The notes beneath the pieces are model-generated. The model was not told the origin of the DNA. It saw only the letters and a list, made by a program, of their open reading frames with translations, and ran no database searches. The position numbers and the translations under genes were made by a program. Below are positions 36,262 to 49,602 of a DNA stretch of 64,000 bases, in pieces; position 1 is the stretch's first letter, and each line of letters begins with the position of its first letter. Source of the DNA: Tomocerus qinae (lineage: Eukaryota; Arthropoda; Collembola; Entomobryomorpha; Tomoceridae); contig CM034546.1 in the NCBI GenBank assembly GCA_020055645.1, positions 135,863,875 to 135,927,874 on the forward strand, read 5' to 3'.

Positions 36262-36745
36262 GATAACTTTAGAACGGTTACACCTACAATACTCAAATTT
36301 TCAGGAAACAGTCTTGGGGTAAAATGTAGGTCTGAGTTCGTATATGAGCAGGATCGGTCACATCCCCTGACTGGGGGAAAGGATTGAAAATTTCAATTGG
36401 CGATAACTTTGGAACGGTTATACCTAAACTGCTCAAATTTTCAGAGCACAATATTGAGGTAAAATGTAGGTCTGAGTTTGTATATGAGCAGGATCGGTCA
36501 CATCCCCTGATTGGGGGAAAGGGTTGAAAATTTCAATTGGCGATAACTTTGGAACGGTTATACCTAAACTGCTCAAATTTTCAGAGCACAATATTGAGGT
36601 AAAATGTAGGTCTGAGTTTGTATATGAGCAGGATCGGTCACATCCCCTGATTGGGGGAAAGGGTTGAAAATTTCAATTGGCGATAACTTTGGAACGGTTA
36701 TACCTAACCTACTCACATAAATTTCAATTGGTGATACTTTGAAAC
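36262..36745. repeat. 140-bp tandem repeat, about 3.5 copies
   Basis: GATAACTTTGGAACGGTTAT recurs with a spacing of 140 bp (36262, 36402, 36542 and 36682, the first with one change). The second and third units are almost identical, so amplification is recent. Confidence 0.9.
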
Positions 36746-37472
36746 GCGAAACTCCTCTGCTGTTATACCCCGTTTTGCAACGGTTTTTTGTTAAATGCAA
36801 AAAATTACTTTGTTTTGCCTTGTTTGAGGTGGGAAATATAAATCTTGCCTTCTGCTGGTTGACCCTATGCATGTTCACAGAGCGCGGGAATATCATAATG
36901 TCATGCCTGTAGTGCTTTAACGAAAGGTTTTTTATCTGCACGTAAGTCTAAGTTGACAGTTCCACTTGGATTGGATACTTGGATTGGTTGGATTGCTTTC
37001 TTAGTCGTACGTCGGATCGTCGTTGCAATTTCAACTGAAAATAAATAAACGGGTAAGACAATATAATATTAATAAGACCAATAAGTGTAATCAGTGGCAA
37101 TTTTAGGTTTTTCAAGGCTGGAGGAAATGACATCTGACATTATTGCGCCACTGGTAGGCCCTAAATATCAAAAAGTATCTCACATACATGGAAATGGCAG
37201 TTATTAAACTTTTTCATTACTTTAATACATAATAATGTATTGTAAGCATGTGGACAAGGACTAACTCATGCCTAGGTATTCTTGATTCATGATATACAAG
37301 TGCTAACTTCAGGATCAAGCACATTCAGTAGAGGGCGGGGAGGGGGGGGGAGAAAAAGAGAAGATTTTCCCAATAAAGGCCAAAAATTGAAAATTTCAAA
37401 ATATTTTCACGCCTCGCGCAAATATTTCCCATTTTTGACATTGTTTTTGGTTCCGCCCCCCTTGACCAAATA

Positions 37473-37573
37473 GAGGTTTCCCACAATTGGTGACCGGTCA
37501 CTAAATTAACATGAATAGGTATTGAAATGACTACAGTACCTGCCTGTGTTATCCTGGAATTGTGGGAAACGTC
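37473..37573. mobile_element. 101-bp Tc1/mariner-type MITE, copy 2
   Basis: The same family, length, orientation and flanking TA dinucleotides as 34067-34167, differing at only a few positions. The left inverted repeat is cleaner here (TTTCCCACAATT). Confidence 0.85.
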
Positions 37574-37710
37574 TATTTCTGGATACGTCTGTTCATGATG
37601 CTTACAGTTTCAGATTTTAAAATCAACATATCCAGAGCAAATAAATACGTTTTCACTTTCAGTAGAGGGTCAAGGATTATTTATAGGAAATAATATTACA
37701 CAGCTGTCTA

Positions 37711-37909
37711 TGTATTATGGTTCCGCTGCCAAAGTCCTCTCTTTGTATACATTCGAAAGACAATGGATCATATGTTGCAATACAAAGGCTTAACTTCAGC
37801 GCAAACTTCTAGTCGAGCAAATCAACGTGGGCGGTCCATTGTAATGCAGCATATGACCCATTGTCTTTCGAATACAAAGAGAGGACTTTGGCAGCGAAAC
37901 CATAATACA
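37711..37909. mobile_element. palindromic MITE, 199 bp
   Basis: Arms of about 65 bp, TGTATTATGGTT(C/T)CGCTGC... with AAAGTCCTCTCTTTGTAT and CGAAAGACAATGG, are repeated in inverse order on the right. The 60-70 bp centre is unpaired. I found no clear target duplication. Confidence 0.75.
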
Positions 37910-38660
37910 ACTGCACAACCACAGCCCTAATTATAGTTTAGGGAATGATAATATTAGGATAGGACTCTAAATACTTTCGCAAGTCAGGGGCAATAATCAA
38001 TTGACCGATTGACGCGAAAAGCATCACTTTTAGTTGACATAAATACCATCTTAGGTAAAAAAAATCATTTCTAGGTAGGTTAACACTCAGGGAAATTCAT
38101 TACCTTTGAATAAAATATTAAAATAAGTTAAGCTTCCACCTCTGAGTATAAAATTAAATGTAATTTTTAAAAAATGCGTTCAGCTAATTCTGATAATAAT
38201 ATCATTGTTTTTTTTTTAGATATCTGAACTGAAATTATGAAGGTTATGTTTTCCATTGGAAACGTACCACTGCAGTGGTTAGTGATACGTTTCTATGGTA
38301 ATGTGATGTATGTAGGTCATTTACAATTTACTAATTCGCTTCGCGATAACAATTTTTTACCCAACATATAACATAGACCATTAAGCTAAAGAATAGTGTT
38401 ACCAATTCAAAGGAAATGTTTTATGGTTATGGTTATAGGATGGGAATCAAACCCACACACAATTATTTGGCCACTAAAATAATATTATGTAATTAGTCGA
38501 AACTCGAAACCTTGGAAAAAGAGATTTAAATTAATTCTAGGAAATTGAATACATTTACATATTTGATTTTTTCGCCTAATCTTCTCATAATAGTTGGTGT
38601 TGGATATTATGTTAATTTAACAAGCTGAAAATGGAAGCAGCAGTATGTTTTTATACCCAA

Positions 38661-39620
38661 CTAGTGAACCCAGCTAAGGGGGCAAATCTAGCACTCAAGA
38701 GAAATTCAGCAGGCCACCCATCACAGTAATAAAAACAATTTCGAAAACATCCCATTAGGTTGTTAACTTTGTAAATACAAAGTACATTTAAATTAATACA
38801 CCTTTATTTTCTACAGTGGTTGGAAAAATTAGCTGCAGCCCCAACTTCCTGATAAAAAGGAATTTCCTACACCAAAATAATAACTGTAGATAGTAGCATC
38901 AAATACAGGGAACAATGAAAGACTATTTCCGAAAAAACTCCCACAAAGTTACCAAAACTTTTAAAATCGAAAAAATAAGATTCCCTCTAGGATTTTGGAA
39001 AAACGTTCAAATCCCATGAGTACAACTTACGAATAAATATTTTTAAAGAATAGTTAATTACCCAGTTCTGTTATTTAATTCTACAAAAAGATATCCCAAC
39101 TGGCACAAAGGAATTAAGAGGGTAGTAAAAAGTAAACCTAGCTCTATTAAAAAATTTTGAATAAGTTTTTCGATATTATAGCAGAACCAATTTGGGTTAG
39201 AAGTTTTGAAATGCTATTTAATACGCACATTACGATCATTACGAAATGTTCCCTTTCGCTAATCATTTCCATTCGATCCCCACTAACCATTCAACCTTCT
39301 TATGTAAACTATTATTATTTAGATGTTATAACAATAATATGAAACAACTCATTTCGTTGGTTTAGAGGAATTGGGCTTGCGCATTTTACTTTTTTTGCTT
39401 TTAAGGAGCCTGCATATATTCCGTGTGCAGTTGATGGGAGGAGGGGTTACCCAAACGTGTTGCAGTCAGTACTTGCGTTGTTGCGTTACACATGTGGGAG
39501 GGGGTTTTGCATTACGTAATATATGCAGGTTCCCTAGGTTCTCCCTACCACACGTACATACATATATATATATATAATAAATATATATAGACAGGTAAAT
39601 TTATCAAGTCTGCGATTATA
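38661..39620 (-). mobile_element. Helitron-like non-autonomous element, copy 2
   Basis: The reverse complement of the 12415-13372 element along most of its length. The CTAG terminus is at 38661-38664, followed on the element strand by T. The other end lies near TCGCAGACTTGATAAATTTAC at about 39600-39620. The flanks outside the CTAG differ completely between the two copies, which fixes that terminus. Confidence 0.65.
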
Positions 39621-42354
39621 TATAGAGACTAGTAGTATAGTAAACGGAGTCTACATACATTCTTTTACAGTAAAGTTGGACATACGCATTTGAGCTGAGC
39701 TGTGAGCTGAGATTGATACTCGAACTGAATAGCCTGAAAGAACGTAAAGAATTTTCTCTGGATTGCTCAATTGTTATTCATAATTATATTTTTAGAATGT
39801 ATTCCAAGAAGAAAGGTTTTTGTGAACTTTTCGTGCTGCATGGCTGCATCTTAAAAGTCTGTTATATTTAACCATATGGATTATTATTCTATGGGTATGA
39901 TTGATGGATTCTCATGCCATTGAATGCAACACAAGTTTTAATAACTAATTATTTTATTTAGTGTAGTCCCTACTGTCCTAGGGTGGTGTACTTCATTTAA
40001 GGGTCCTGTTTCTTTCTCCTTTTTATTCTGACTCTGCACTTAGTAGGAAAATAAATAATTTGGTATTTGTTGCACAATTAATTAATTTTAACAGTTACAA
40101 TAATCCGATAAGGTTATAAGTAATAATAATTAATAGTTATAGGATCTGTAGTATAAGTATGTATAAGCGTATAAGATAGGATTAATTATTATTTTGTTTT
40201 ATTACAATTTATAGATTTTCGAAGTGATTGTGAAGAAGAATCGGAAAATATCCTGAGGGTGGGAACGTGACACTCAAGCTCGCACCTTGTGATCTCTTTG
40301 TAAGTATAATATTACTATTGCTTATTAAAAATCATTTATAAATTTTTAAAACATCGTCGTAAACGCTTAAACTTTTTGTGCCCATTTTACTCAATATGTT
40401 TAATAATTCGTATTCGTATAATATGTATTATGTAGATTTTTTGGTGAGAGTTGAGACAGTAGCAGCGATCCATTGAGGCACCTTAAACAAGATGTGTTAT
40501 TTCCTCGAGATTTTTAACAGTGCGAAAATGAAGGACATTTCTTTCATTTTCAACATCTGTGGACCAAAATTGACAACTGTTTACATTACATAGTATTAAA
40601 AATCTTTTTCTGACACCTTTCTGTTATTATATTATGCCATAATTGTCTTGTCAAATGTCAAATGTCAAAAATACGTTTTATCTTACAATTTAAATCATTA
40701 ATAACATTATGAAGTTGAAATATTATGCCTGTTTTGTAGTAATTTATATTAATTTTTAGATGCTTAACGTAATTCAGTTATTTGATATGATCTGTGAAAA
40801 TGTGTAAAATCTTCATACAAATGAATTGTCCAATATGATTATTTCATTGAGATAATAAAATCTTTTTACAAGTTATATTTACATGTCATTATAAAGAAAT
40901 AATTTTTTATTATTATAATAACCCATTTATGCAGCTAATTTGCATGAAATTGGACTAAATAGCAGCCCGTTTTTATTATTAACACTTGCTGTCTTGCTGT
41001 TTGTTAAATAATGGTAAAGGTTAGGTTAGTTCCCAAACAAGGGCCTATCGTACTTGCAGAACTGACTTCCGGTGGGGGTTGGGGTAGTATTTGATATAGA
41101 TATTCTCGTTATATGCGAAAATTTTTGTCACTTTTTAACGAAAATGAGTCAAAAATGGGCTTAAAGAAATTTTTTGACATTTAAAAAAAACTTTAATTTC
41201 AGGGGGATTGGATTTCAACTAATTTATATGCTACCTGAGTTTATGATCGAAGTTTATAATAAATACAGATAATAATAATTATGGACTTGGTACGTTTTAA
41301 CTTTTAACTGCTTCTTTGACACAACAATGTGCAATAAGTCCAATAATAATTAAAACCATAATCTTATCTTAACTTAATGGCAAATCTCAAAACTCATAGA
41401 TCAGACTACTTTGGGGCTGGGGGCATTGAGAGACATAATAAACTACTAAAGTCTCGGGAATTCCTAACCATTTTGATTTTCTGTGTTTAGGAAGCAAGGA
41501 AGGAGTTGTGTATGGTCGATGAGTCACATGGTACCAATGTATTAGAGTAGGGAGTACATTTCCTCCAAGGAGGAAGTGTACTCCCTACTCTTTTAACATT
41601 GTATTGCTATACATATACTGTTATTATTATATGTATATCCTAAAGAAGGTATGTATGGCGGGAGCCTAGCTTAGCCTGGGTCCATTCACGTTCCATAGCC
41701 GTAGCTTTAGTCGGCGGTTGAACTTGAATTTATGCACTAGGAAGGAGTAGAACGTAGACTGTCTTGTCTGAACTCTGAACTGTAAGGACTGTCAAGTCAA
41801 CGTGTCAACAACTGTAAAACAAACAGTCAACAGTGTGTAATAAAAACTTCCTCTCATATTTTATTTTAAATTGAAGTTGAGGCGAAAAATATCGTTTGGT
41901 TAGGTAACACTTATTTGGAAACCAAGCAGATGTTTCTGTTTTAGAAAAGTCTTTCAAAAGTGTGTCTATCTATAGTGTGTACCCAGAAATCAAATGTTGA
42001 ATGTTAAGTTTTTTAATGTTTAGGATACATACACGAAGGTGTTGCAAATAAATAGGTTTGAGGTTTTTAGTTTATTTTCAAAAAACAGGGGACGGGCTTT
42101 AGCTCCAAAACTTCCCTCTAGATTGGATAGAATGGGTCATTCAGTTTGGAATTATTACAGCCATTAGCAGTCAACAGTCAAAACTTAAAAGGCTAATATC
42201 ATTTCGAATGCACTGATCGATCCGATTTGTCCTCTGTTATTGTTGAGAGTTATTTGATTTTGTATGATTAAAAACTATATTGAAGTTCGAAACAATAATG
42301 TTGTTTATCGGGATTTTTATTTCTCTAGATACATATACTACATTTACCGCAATC
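39621..42354. other. long intergenic region upstream of a zinc-finger gene
   Basis: Mostly AT-rich, with no long open frame. An exon-like segment at about 40214-40301 has a TTTATAG acceptor and a GTAAGT donor and could be an untranslated or short coding exon of the downstream zinc-finger gene. A perfect-looking hairpin lies at 41544-41591. An acceptor-like TTTCTCTAG at 42320-42328 precedes the chosen ATG. Confidence 0.4.
41544..41591. repeat. 48-bp hairpin
   Basis: Two 23-bp arms, AGAGTAGGGAGTACA... and its complement, with a single mismatch and a two-base loop. It may be a tiny palindromic MITE or a cruciform site. The loop is too tight for a microRNA precursor. Confidence 0.8.
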
Positions 42355-45300
42355 ATGACGGGACATGGTGGTGAACAGTTGCCTAAAAAACGCAAACGTG
42401 TAAGGAAGAAGACATCCGATGGCATAGACGTAAAGCTTCTCTTGTACAGAGCATTAGACTTACTTAAGAGAAGAGAACAGAGGGGAATAAGGAAAGATGT
42501 TAATTTAAGTGGCCGTCAGAAGAGGATTTTTTTGGAAATTAGAAATCTGAAAATGTCGACAGAAGCGATTAAAATTGCTGGAATGAATCTAATACGAAGC
42601 TCCGTTGTAGCTGCACTCGGTTTCCACACAAAACGTGCCTACTTTCTTTTTTCTTGAAAATAACACTAGTTTAAAATGTTTTCGCCACAATTTAAGGTTT
42701 AAAGATGGTTTTTACAAGTTTTTAAGGAATGTAAAAAATCCTCAAATATAACTTATCTACAAGTATAAAAATAATCCAGTTAAAATACATTTTCTGTATG
42801 TTTTATTGAAAATACATTTAAACTAAAATGTTATTTAATTTTACCAACCGATTTTGCCATGGCTTCCAATTAATCAGGAGTTTCTATAACAGTCATCGAT
42901 ATGATTTTTTTAAGTTGTTAATTTTTTTATAAAGCGTACTTGAAACAAGCATTATTTTATTTATTAAATTTTGAAATGTAATTTTGCAGATAATTAGCAA
43001 TTTTTATGACTTAGATCCTGATAATTAATTTTTAATAAAACGAAGCAGGGTGGTATTACAATTTTATTATTTCTGCAACCTGTCAGAATTTCTGCTTTAT
43101 ACACTTTTAAAAAAATGTACTATAGGGATCCTTAAAATAATTGTTTGCTTTGAAAACATATTTTGTGTATATCTAGTTTCTAGATTTTAATGTTTTAGAA
43201 CCCTTAAAGTATTTTAATAGGATTTAAATGATTTAACAGAGGTTTTGTATTGTTTATTAATATAGGTATGCCAAAATATGTTGGAGGAGGTATAGAAACT
43301 GAAAAAGAGCGACATTTAAGAATTATGCTGAAGTTAAGAGCCCTCGAAGAAAAAAATCGCGAGATGGCTAAAACAACAAGAGAACAAAATATCCTAGGGT
43401 ACAAAGAAAAAGTTCCGATTTCAATTTACAACAGAGGAACAAGACAACTATTTGTTTGTATTATTTGTAATGAGGAATTTGACGTGGAAGCTAGTTTGAA
43501 GACCCACTTCGTTTACCACACCGAATCAGCTGTTTTTGCAGCAAAAGAAAGGCTGGCGGTCTTAACCAAAGCAAATGGTGCTGAAAAGGATGACATTGAA
43601 TACCGTGTAGTGACAGTGTTCAAATGTGAACTGTGTCCCAAAAAGTTTTTCGCTAGGACAGTTTACAAAAATCATGTAATGGAAGTACACAAGGAAAACA
43701 GAGAATTAATCGACAAAATATGTTTTCCTTGTTCTTTCTGTGACCAAGTGTTCAATGGCAAAAATAAATTAGACCTCCACCAGAGAGAAGTCCATGAAGT
43801 ATTCACTCGTTGTCCAATTTGTGATGAAGACATAAAAACTCAAGAGTTATTCTACAAACATCTGAAAGAAAGTCATCCTTGTTATAGTGAGAACAGTAAA
43901 GAGCAAGTGATCTATGGATATGCAAAAGGATATTTCTGTAAAGTCTGCGGTTGGTCAAGTAATTCTTACAGCAGGGTTATGTCACATGCAGCGGAGCACT
44001 CACGATCCAAACGTCTTCAATGTGATGTTTGTCAGCAGGAATTTAACGAGGTCAGGAATTTGAATGAACACAAAGAAAGTCGGCACGGAGAAAAGACTTG
44101 TTGCTGCGAAGTTTGTGGAAAATCGTACAGCAATAAGCGGCTACTTCGAGTACATCTTAGAATACACAAAGAAAATTCAAAGAAATCCGTCCAGTGTACA
44201 AAATGCGGAAAGACGTTTGCCAGTATCGTCACTTTGAACGTTCACGATATAGCAGTCCATCAGAAAAAAAGATCGTGGCAATGCAACGTTTGTGGGAAAA
44301 CCTTTACCTGTGGCCCATCTCTTCACATTCACAAAACTACCACTTGTGAAAAAGAGAAAGCAACCCCAAGGATTTGTCCCATTTGTGGCAAATCCTTAGA
44401 TAATTACATTCTTCTTTGTCATCACAAAGCCAACTTTCATAAATTCGGAAACACAGAAGAAAATGTCTGCCATCTGTGCAATAAAACATTGAAAGACCCG
44501 TTTACTTTGTACAACCATAACAGAAATTATCATTTATCAGGTTTACCTAATAATCAACCTAATGAACTCACCTGTGCTGTTTGCAATAAGAAACGGCCAA
44601 ATAGAATCTCTCTTCTAGAGCACTGGCGAAAGCACAGAGACGAAAGACCATTCAAATGCAATTTGTGCGAAACCGTTTTCAAATACGCTACTCGATTTTT
44701 TCAACACAAAAAGAGTGCGCATAAAAATGAACTGGTGAGCCATAAACTTAGCAGAATACGGATATAAAATTTTGAATTTCAAATCATGTACTAATCATAT
44801 CAGCCCTTAACTCTTTCTCTTTAAAATTAATCGTTAATGCCCTTTCCATTTTGCTGTATTGTCTTAGAGTAAAGTAAATTATACCTTTTGTATTATATTA
44901 AATCATAGCCATGCAATAGTAACTTTCCCATACCATACCTATCCGTTCCGTCATTTAATTTTTCCAATTTTGAACTACGTCTTAACATTAATTTTTATTT
45001 TTAATTAACTGTTATTATTTTACTTTAATTAATAGGACAAAGCAAAAATGATTATTGACAAAGAAACTCAAATGAAACTGAAGGAAGATTTTAAAATAGT
45101 TCATGCAGACCAGTTTCTGAAAAATGACCGTAACCGGCCGAATATCGTCCCTAAAGCTGATGAAAGACAAACTTTAGACAATACCTCAAATCACAATGAT
45201 GTTGGCAGAGAAGACCAAAGTTTAAACATCAATGAGATTAACTCTAACCGTCCTTTAGTCACGTCAGTGGTCGTAGCTGAGGAAAACGATGGCAAAATAT

Positions 45301-47226
45301 TTATTGATTTTTCTCGAGCAAATTGTCCAGGTAAGTCATAAATGTTCAATGTACAAGCATATAATAAATTTAGAAAAGTATAGTAAGGAATTCAACTCCA
45401 ATTTACTGCCCGAAAAATACAAAATATTTTAATGTAGCTGCTGTCATGATATTTTCAAAATGTTTCAAATTGTGAATTATATTACATGGCACTAACAATT
45501 TAATTTACGTTTTGAAGTTGTAGTTATTTACATTCATTGAATTCATTTTATATTAGTTGTGGAAGCGCTCCAGCAAAAAGATAATGCAGATACTCCCAAC
45601 TATTGTGAATCCAAAGCCGACGGTGGAAAAAATATGGATGCCAATAGAAAACCGGAGATTAATTTAAGGCAAGACAATAACACTGAAGAAGAAGATGAAT
45701 TCACAGACTCAACGGATGGTTTATTTTGTCCTCCATCCCCAATAGACTATTCTGACAATGAAATAACCACAAAAGAAGAAACTCCAGACTACAACAATCC
45801 CACTCACTCATCATCTACAAAGGAATTAATATTGAAAATAGATAGATTAAAAGAGTGTTTAGTTTGTAATAAATATTTCCCCACGTCGGGGCAGCAGAAA
45901 GAGCATTTGGCATCTAAAGATCATCAAATGAATGTGAAGAAAAATAAAAAAGTTGTGGCCAAGGGAGATCGCAAAACTAAAAGACGTCAGAAAAAATCCC
46001 ATGTTGACGAGGAGAAATTATATCCTTGTCCCCTTTGCACCGAAATATTTGCAGACATTGGAAAGTATAGAAGTCATTTGGCCAAACACAAGAACCGAGT
46101 GAGTTGTTTGCTGTGTACTGAAAAATTCACTACTGTGAGGAAATTAGTAGATCATTACATTTCGGATCATGAAGGAGAAAAGGTTGAAAAGTGTGACATT
46201 TGTGACAAAGGATTTCTCAACTATAGAATCGCTAGTAACAACAACGAGTTACTTAGACATAAGGAACGACAACATGGTCAAATAAAGCCAAAACGAGTCA
46301 AAAGCGAAAGGAATTATTTCTGTGACATGTGTGGTGAGAAATGTCTAGGAGGGACATTGTTTCGTACTCATTTACTATCACATAATGACGATAAACACAA
46401 ATGTGTTCACTGTCCAGAGGAATTTCGACGTCTGATTGAATTGGAAAACCACTATAACGAGACTCATAACGGAGAAATGCCTTTTTCTTGCAATAAGTGC
46501 TCGCAAAGGTTTATTGCAGAATTTCGACTTCAACTGCACAAAAAAGAGGCTCATTCTAAAGACAAGGAAGTTGTTTGTGATGTTTGTGGAAAGGCATTCT
46601 TGCGACCCAGCGAACTTAAAAAGCACAGAGACAGACACGATCCTGTCGAAGAGAGACGCAAATACATCTGTGACTTCTGCGGAAAACAATTTCTAAAAAA
46701 TGATAGTCTCCTTATACATAGAAAATCACATACGAGAGAAGATCTTTTCCCGTGCACCCTTTGTGGGAAGGATGTAGCTTTTATTTCTAAAGTAATTTTG
46801 AAAGAACATATGGATCGAGTTCATAATGAAAATGGTTACGTTTGTGATTTTTGTGGAAAGTCCTTCACGAATCGTAAATGCATGAATTCTCATCGCAAAA
46901 TGCATTTTCCCGAGAATGCCAAGCCTTGTAGTCATTGTTCCAAAATATTTTATACTGTAAAGGATCTTAATCGTCATATCAAACGCGTATGTTCTACTGA
47001 AACGAAAACTTCTCCTACTTTTGCTTGTGAATTATGTCCCTTGAAATTTCATAGACCGGATGGTCTGAAAAAGCATTCCGAATTACATGACCCTGCTCGT
47101 CCTTTAGGCTGTGACCAATGCTCTTGGCGGTTCAATCACGCCAGCAATTTACATTTTCATAAGAAAAATGTCCACGAAAAAATGGGGATAGTCTATGCAA
47201 AGAAGAAAAAGATAAACACTGATTAA
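42355..47226 (+). CDS. C2H2 zinc-finger protein with about 27 fingers
   Basis: A probable DNA-binding regulator. Four exons, 42355-42619, 43266-44734, 45036-45330 and 45557-47226, join in consistent phases (1, 0, 1) to 1232 aa. Exon 1 is basic and alpha-helical with no known domain. Exon 2 carries 13 fingers, one ending in Cys in place of His. Exon 3 is an acidic linker, and exon 4 carries 14 fingers, two with extra residues between the metal pairs. The exon 2 frame could instead stop at 44767 and exon 3 could start at the ATG at 45048, giving two genes. A strong CTG/GTGAGC donor right after the last finger, a matching phase-0 acceptor (TTAATTAATAG) and only 280 bp between them favour one gene. 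The exon 1 donor (CTCG/GTTTCC) is weak, so the true N-terminus is uncertain. Confidence 0.75.
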
Positions 47227-48092
47227 TTTGTGAGTTGCAGTTGTGTTTATGGATTCTTTTTATCTAAATGGAACAATTAAATTTATTTGATTCTCATTAA
47301 ACAGATGTTGTCTTGTTGATCTCAAATCTCACGTTTATTTACTACCCTTAAATATATTTTAATTCATGTACTCAATCAGTCATGCCATTTGAACTTGAGT
47401 TGTTACGAAGCAAAGTTTACAAGGGGTGTCAGTGTAGTGTGAAGCTTAGATTCTTGTAAACAATAAACAATCCCACAGTGCCTAAGCTAACAAATTAATC
47501 TCCGATTATGTCAAAAATATTTTTATTTAACGACAATAATATATTAATAAACAATAATAGACAGAGTTTGAAGCTACTCAAAGTCAAAGAAGCATTGCAT
47601 ATATTCATAGTAACTATGAACTAAATGCTTTTGTTGCTTTTGCTACGATTACATGTAAGTAATAGTACATTGAAATGAAAAATACCCAGTAACACTACTG
47701 TAATATATTATAGGCCACAGTCAGGCAGGGGAAATGGGTACAGAAACTCGATACAGAAAATTGATTATAACATCGCTGTTCTATTCATCGTACAAAGTCG
47801 TTCGAGTTTTGTGACATTTCTAAGTAGGTCAATGTTAAGCTGAGGTTAGGGATCATTGTTGAAGTCTAAGATAAACTTATCTGCTATTATATATACTTCC
47901 GTTTTGCAATGATTTATTAATCATTTGATAGTCAATCAGTAGAAAAGCAAATATTTTATATAATATCAAGATTGAACCATAGCTTTACCACCAGGCGGTC
48001 TTATTTCAACATTAAATTTGCTGCTTGTCGAATTGTTAACATAAGTTCCTTTTCCGCGTAACTGCAGCTAAAAACATGTTTCCTTCCACAAA
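47227..48092. other. intergenic region
   Basis: AT-rich spacer 3' of the zinc-finger gene. I see no gene or clear repeat before the MITE at 48093. Confidence 0.4.
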
Positions 48093-48238
48093 CAGGCACG
48101 TATCCAGGAATTTGACCAAGGGGGGGGGGCACCAAAAAATATTAGTAAAAATACAACATTCGATTTCAGCTATTTTTTGCCCAAAAATCTATTTTCTTGA
48201 GATTTGGGGAGCGCTAGCCCCCTCTGGTTACGTGCCTG
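48093..48238. mobile_element. hAT-type MITE, 146 bp
   Basis: CAGGCACGTATCC on the left and GGTTACGTGCCTG on the right. Flanking octamers TCCACAAA and TGCACAGA match at 6 of 8 positions, a decayed 8-bp target duplication. It belongs to the family of 24813-24975. Confidence 0.8.
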
Positions 48239-48582
48239 TGCACAGATCGAAGTATATCTAAGCTTCTAAGTGAATTAACTAAATGAAATGGCCCGAAACG
48301 ACTGATAAATCTTCCTGCTTATAATATGGACTTAGTACATTTTAACTGTTTTGATAATGTATTGCATTTCGCTGGTAAATGACTTATCTGTACTGCACTA
48401 CATAAAAACGAAGTCACTCTGTAACTGTTCTCAGCTTTTTAATTTAATACTCGATATTTATCGTTTGCCGTAGAAGTATAATCGAATGATTAGTATAAAA
48501 GGATTAAATTAGGAATTTAATATCAGAATAAATTCAACGCTCATCTAATATTTTTAGCCATTTTAAAACTTATTCTATCACC

Positions 48583-49538
48583 ATGGTAAATATTATTCCA
48601 AAATTAATAACGCTTTTTCCAATTCTAGTGACCGTTTTCACTTCCCCAGGTGAGATATAAAACTATATAATTTAATATACATATTACACTGTAAGGTAAG
48701 TCGAAAATGGAATCTTTCCGTCTACAATTAACAATTTACAGCATTCCACTTAAATTCAAAAAAGGTACATATTTGTACTCATAATTTTGTCTAAGCTCTC
48801 TTTTTTCAATGGCTGCGACATTGTTAAAATTGACTAAAACAAAATTTTCTTAATTTTTCTCGCTTTAGGAGACAGGCTATTATTCCCTCATCCTGTCTAT
48901 TCCATGAAAACTCGCATCGTCTGAGGACACTTTCTTAACATGCCATTCTTCTTTCCCTTCCATACATTATTAATAAAGCTCCAAAATCATCCACATTATG
49001 TAGTAATTATAGTACTCAATTTATATTACTTGATGATCATATTAATGAAATTGAAATCTATTTTTTTACAGAGTCCGCTGTCTCCGCAGATTGCTGGTGT
49101 AATAAATTCCTTCGGTGGCAGATAACGATAACAGGAAGTGATCAGGAAGGGTTAGTGGCCGAAATAAAAAGCACGCATTCCAATAAATGCATTGAAAACA
49201 AGGGATCCTCTGCTAGCAAAGGAAATTTAATTATACAGTCGGAGTGTAAAGACAATGACAACGATGCACAACGATGGGTCATTATTCAAAATGGTCTTTA
49301 TTTCTCCCTCAAAAATCTGAGAACTAGAAATTGCTTAGCAGTCGACGGGGGATATGCTTATGCGGATGGAGCTAAACTGGTTCAGTGGGATTGTCAACCT
49401 CCTACTGATCAATATTCACATTTTTGGTTTTACTACGATACTGGGCGTATTATCAACAAAAAATCAAGAAAATGTATAGATGTCCCTGGTGGTAATACTT
49501 CAAGTGGCCTGCAACTAGGACAATGGATGTGTACCTGA
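48583..49538 (+). CDS. secreted ricin-B-type (beta-trefoil) lectin, C-terminally shortened
   Basis: A predicted extracellular carbohydrate-binding protein. Exon 1 (48583-48649) encodes a hydrophobic signal peptide ending T-S-P-G. Exon 2 (49072-49538) follows a phase-1 intron with GTGAG donor and TTTTTACAG acceptor, giving 177 aa. The mature part is one beta-trefoil with Q-x-W-type signatures: AQRWV, the W-D-C of V-Q-W-D-C, then G-Q-W-M-C. Cysteines are spaced as in R-type lectins (SNKCIENKG, RNCLAV, RKCIDV). It stops right after the G-Q-W motif, about 15-20 residues short of the expected last strand; a neighbouring frame keeps lectin-like residues, so a one-base indel is likely. No catalytic domain is attached, so this is a lectin and not a toxin. 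It may act in microbe recognition or digestion. Confidence 0.83.
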
Positions 49539-49602
49539 GACATATAGGCCTCTCGACGAAAATAAGCATTGGAGAACAGAATTTATAATTTTTTTGACAC
49601 AT

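Noticed and set aside
36190..36745. Regular repeats checked as a possible CRISPR array
   Set aside because: The 140-bp units are contiguous and lack unique spacers, and the setting is a eukaryotic genome.
38430..38462. tRNA-like T-arm (GGGTTTGATTCCC on the minus strand)
   Set aside because: No matching acceptor stem, anticodon arm or D-arm is found at the right distance.
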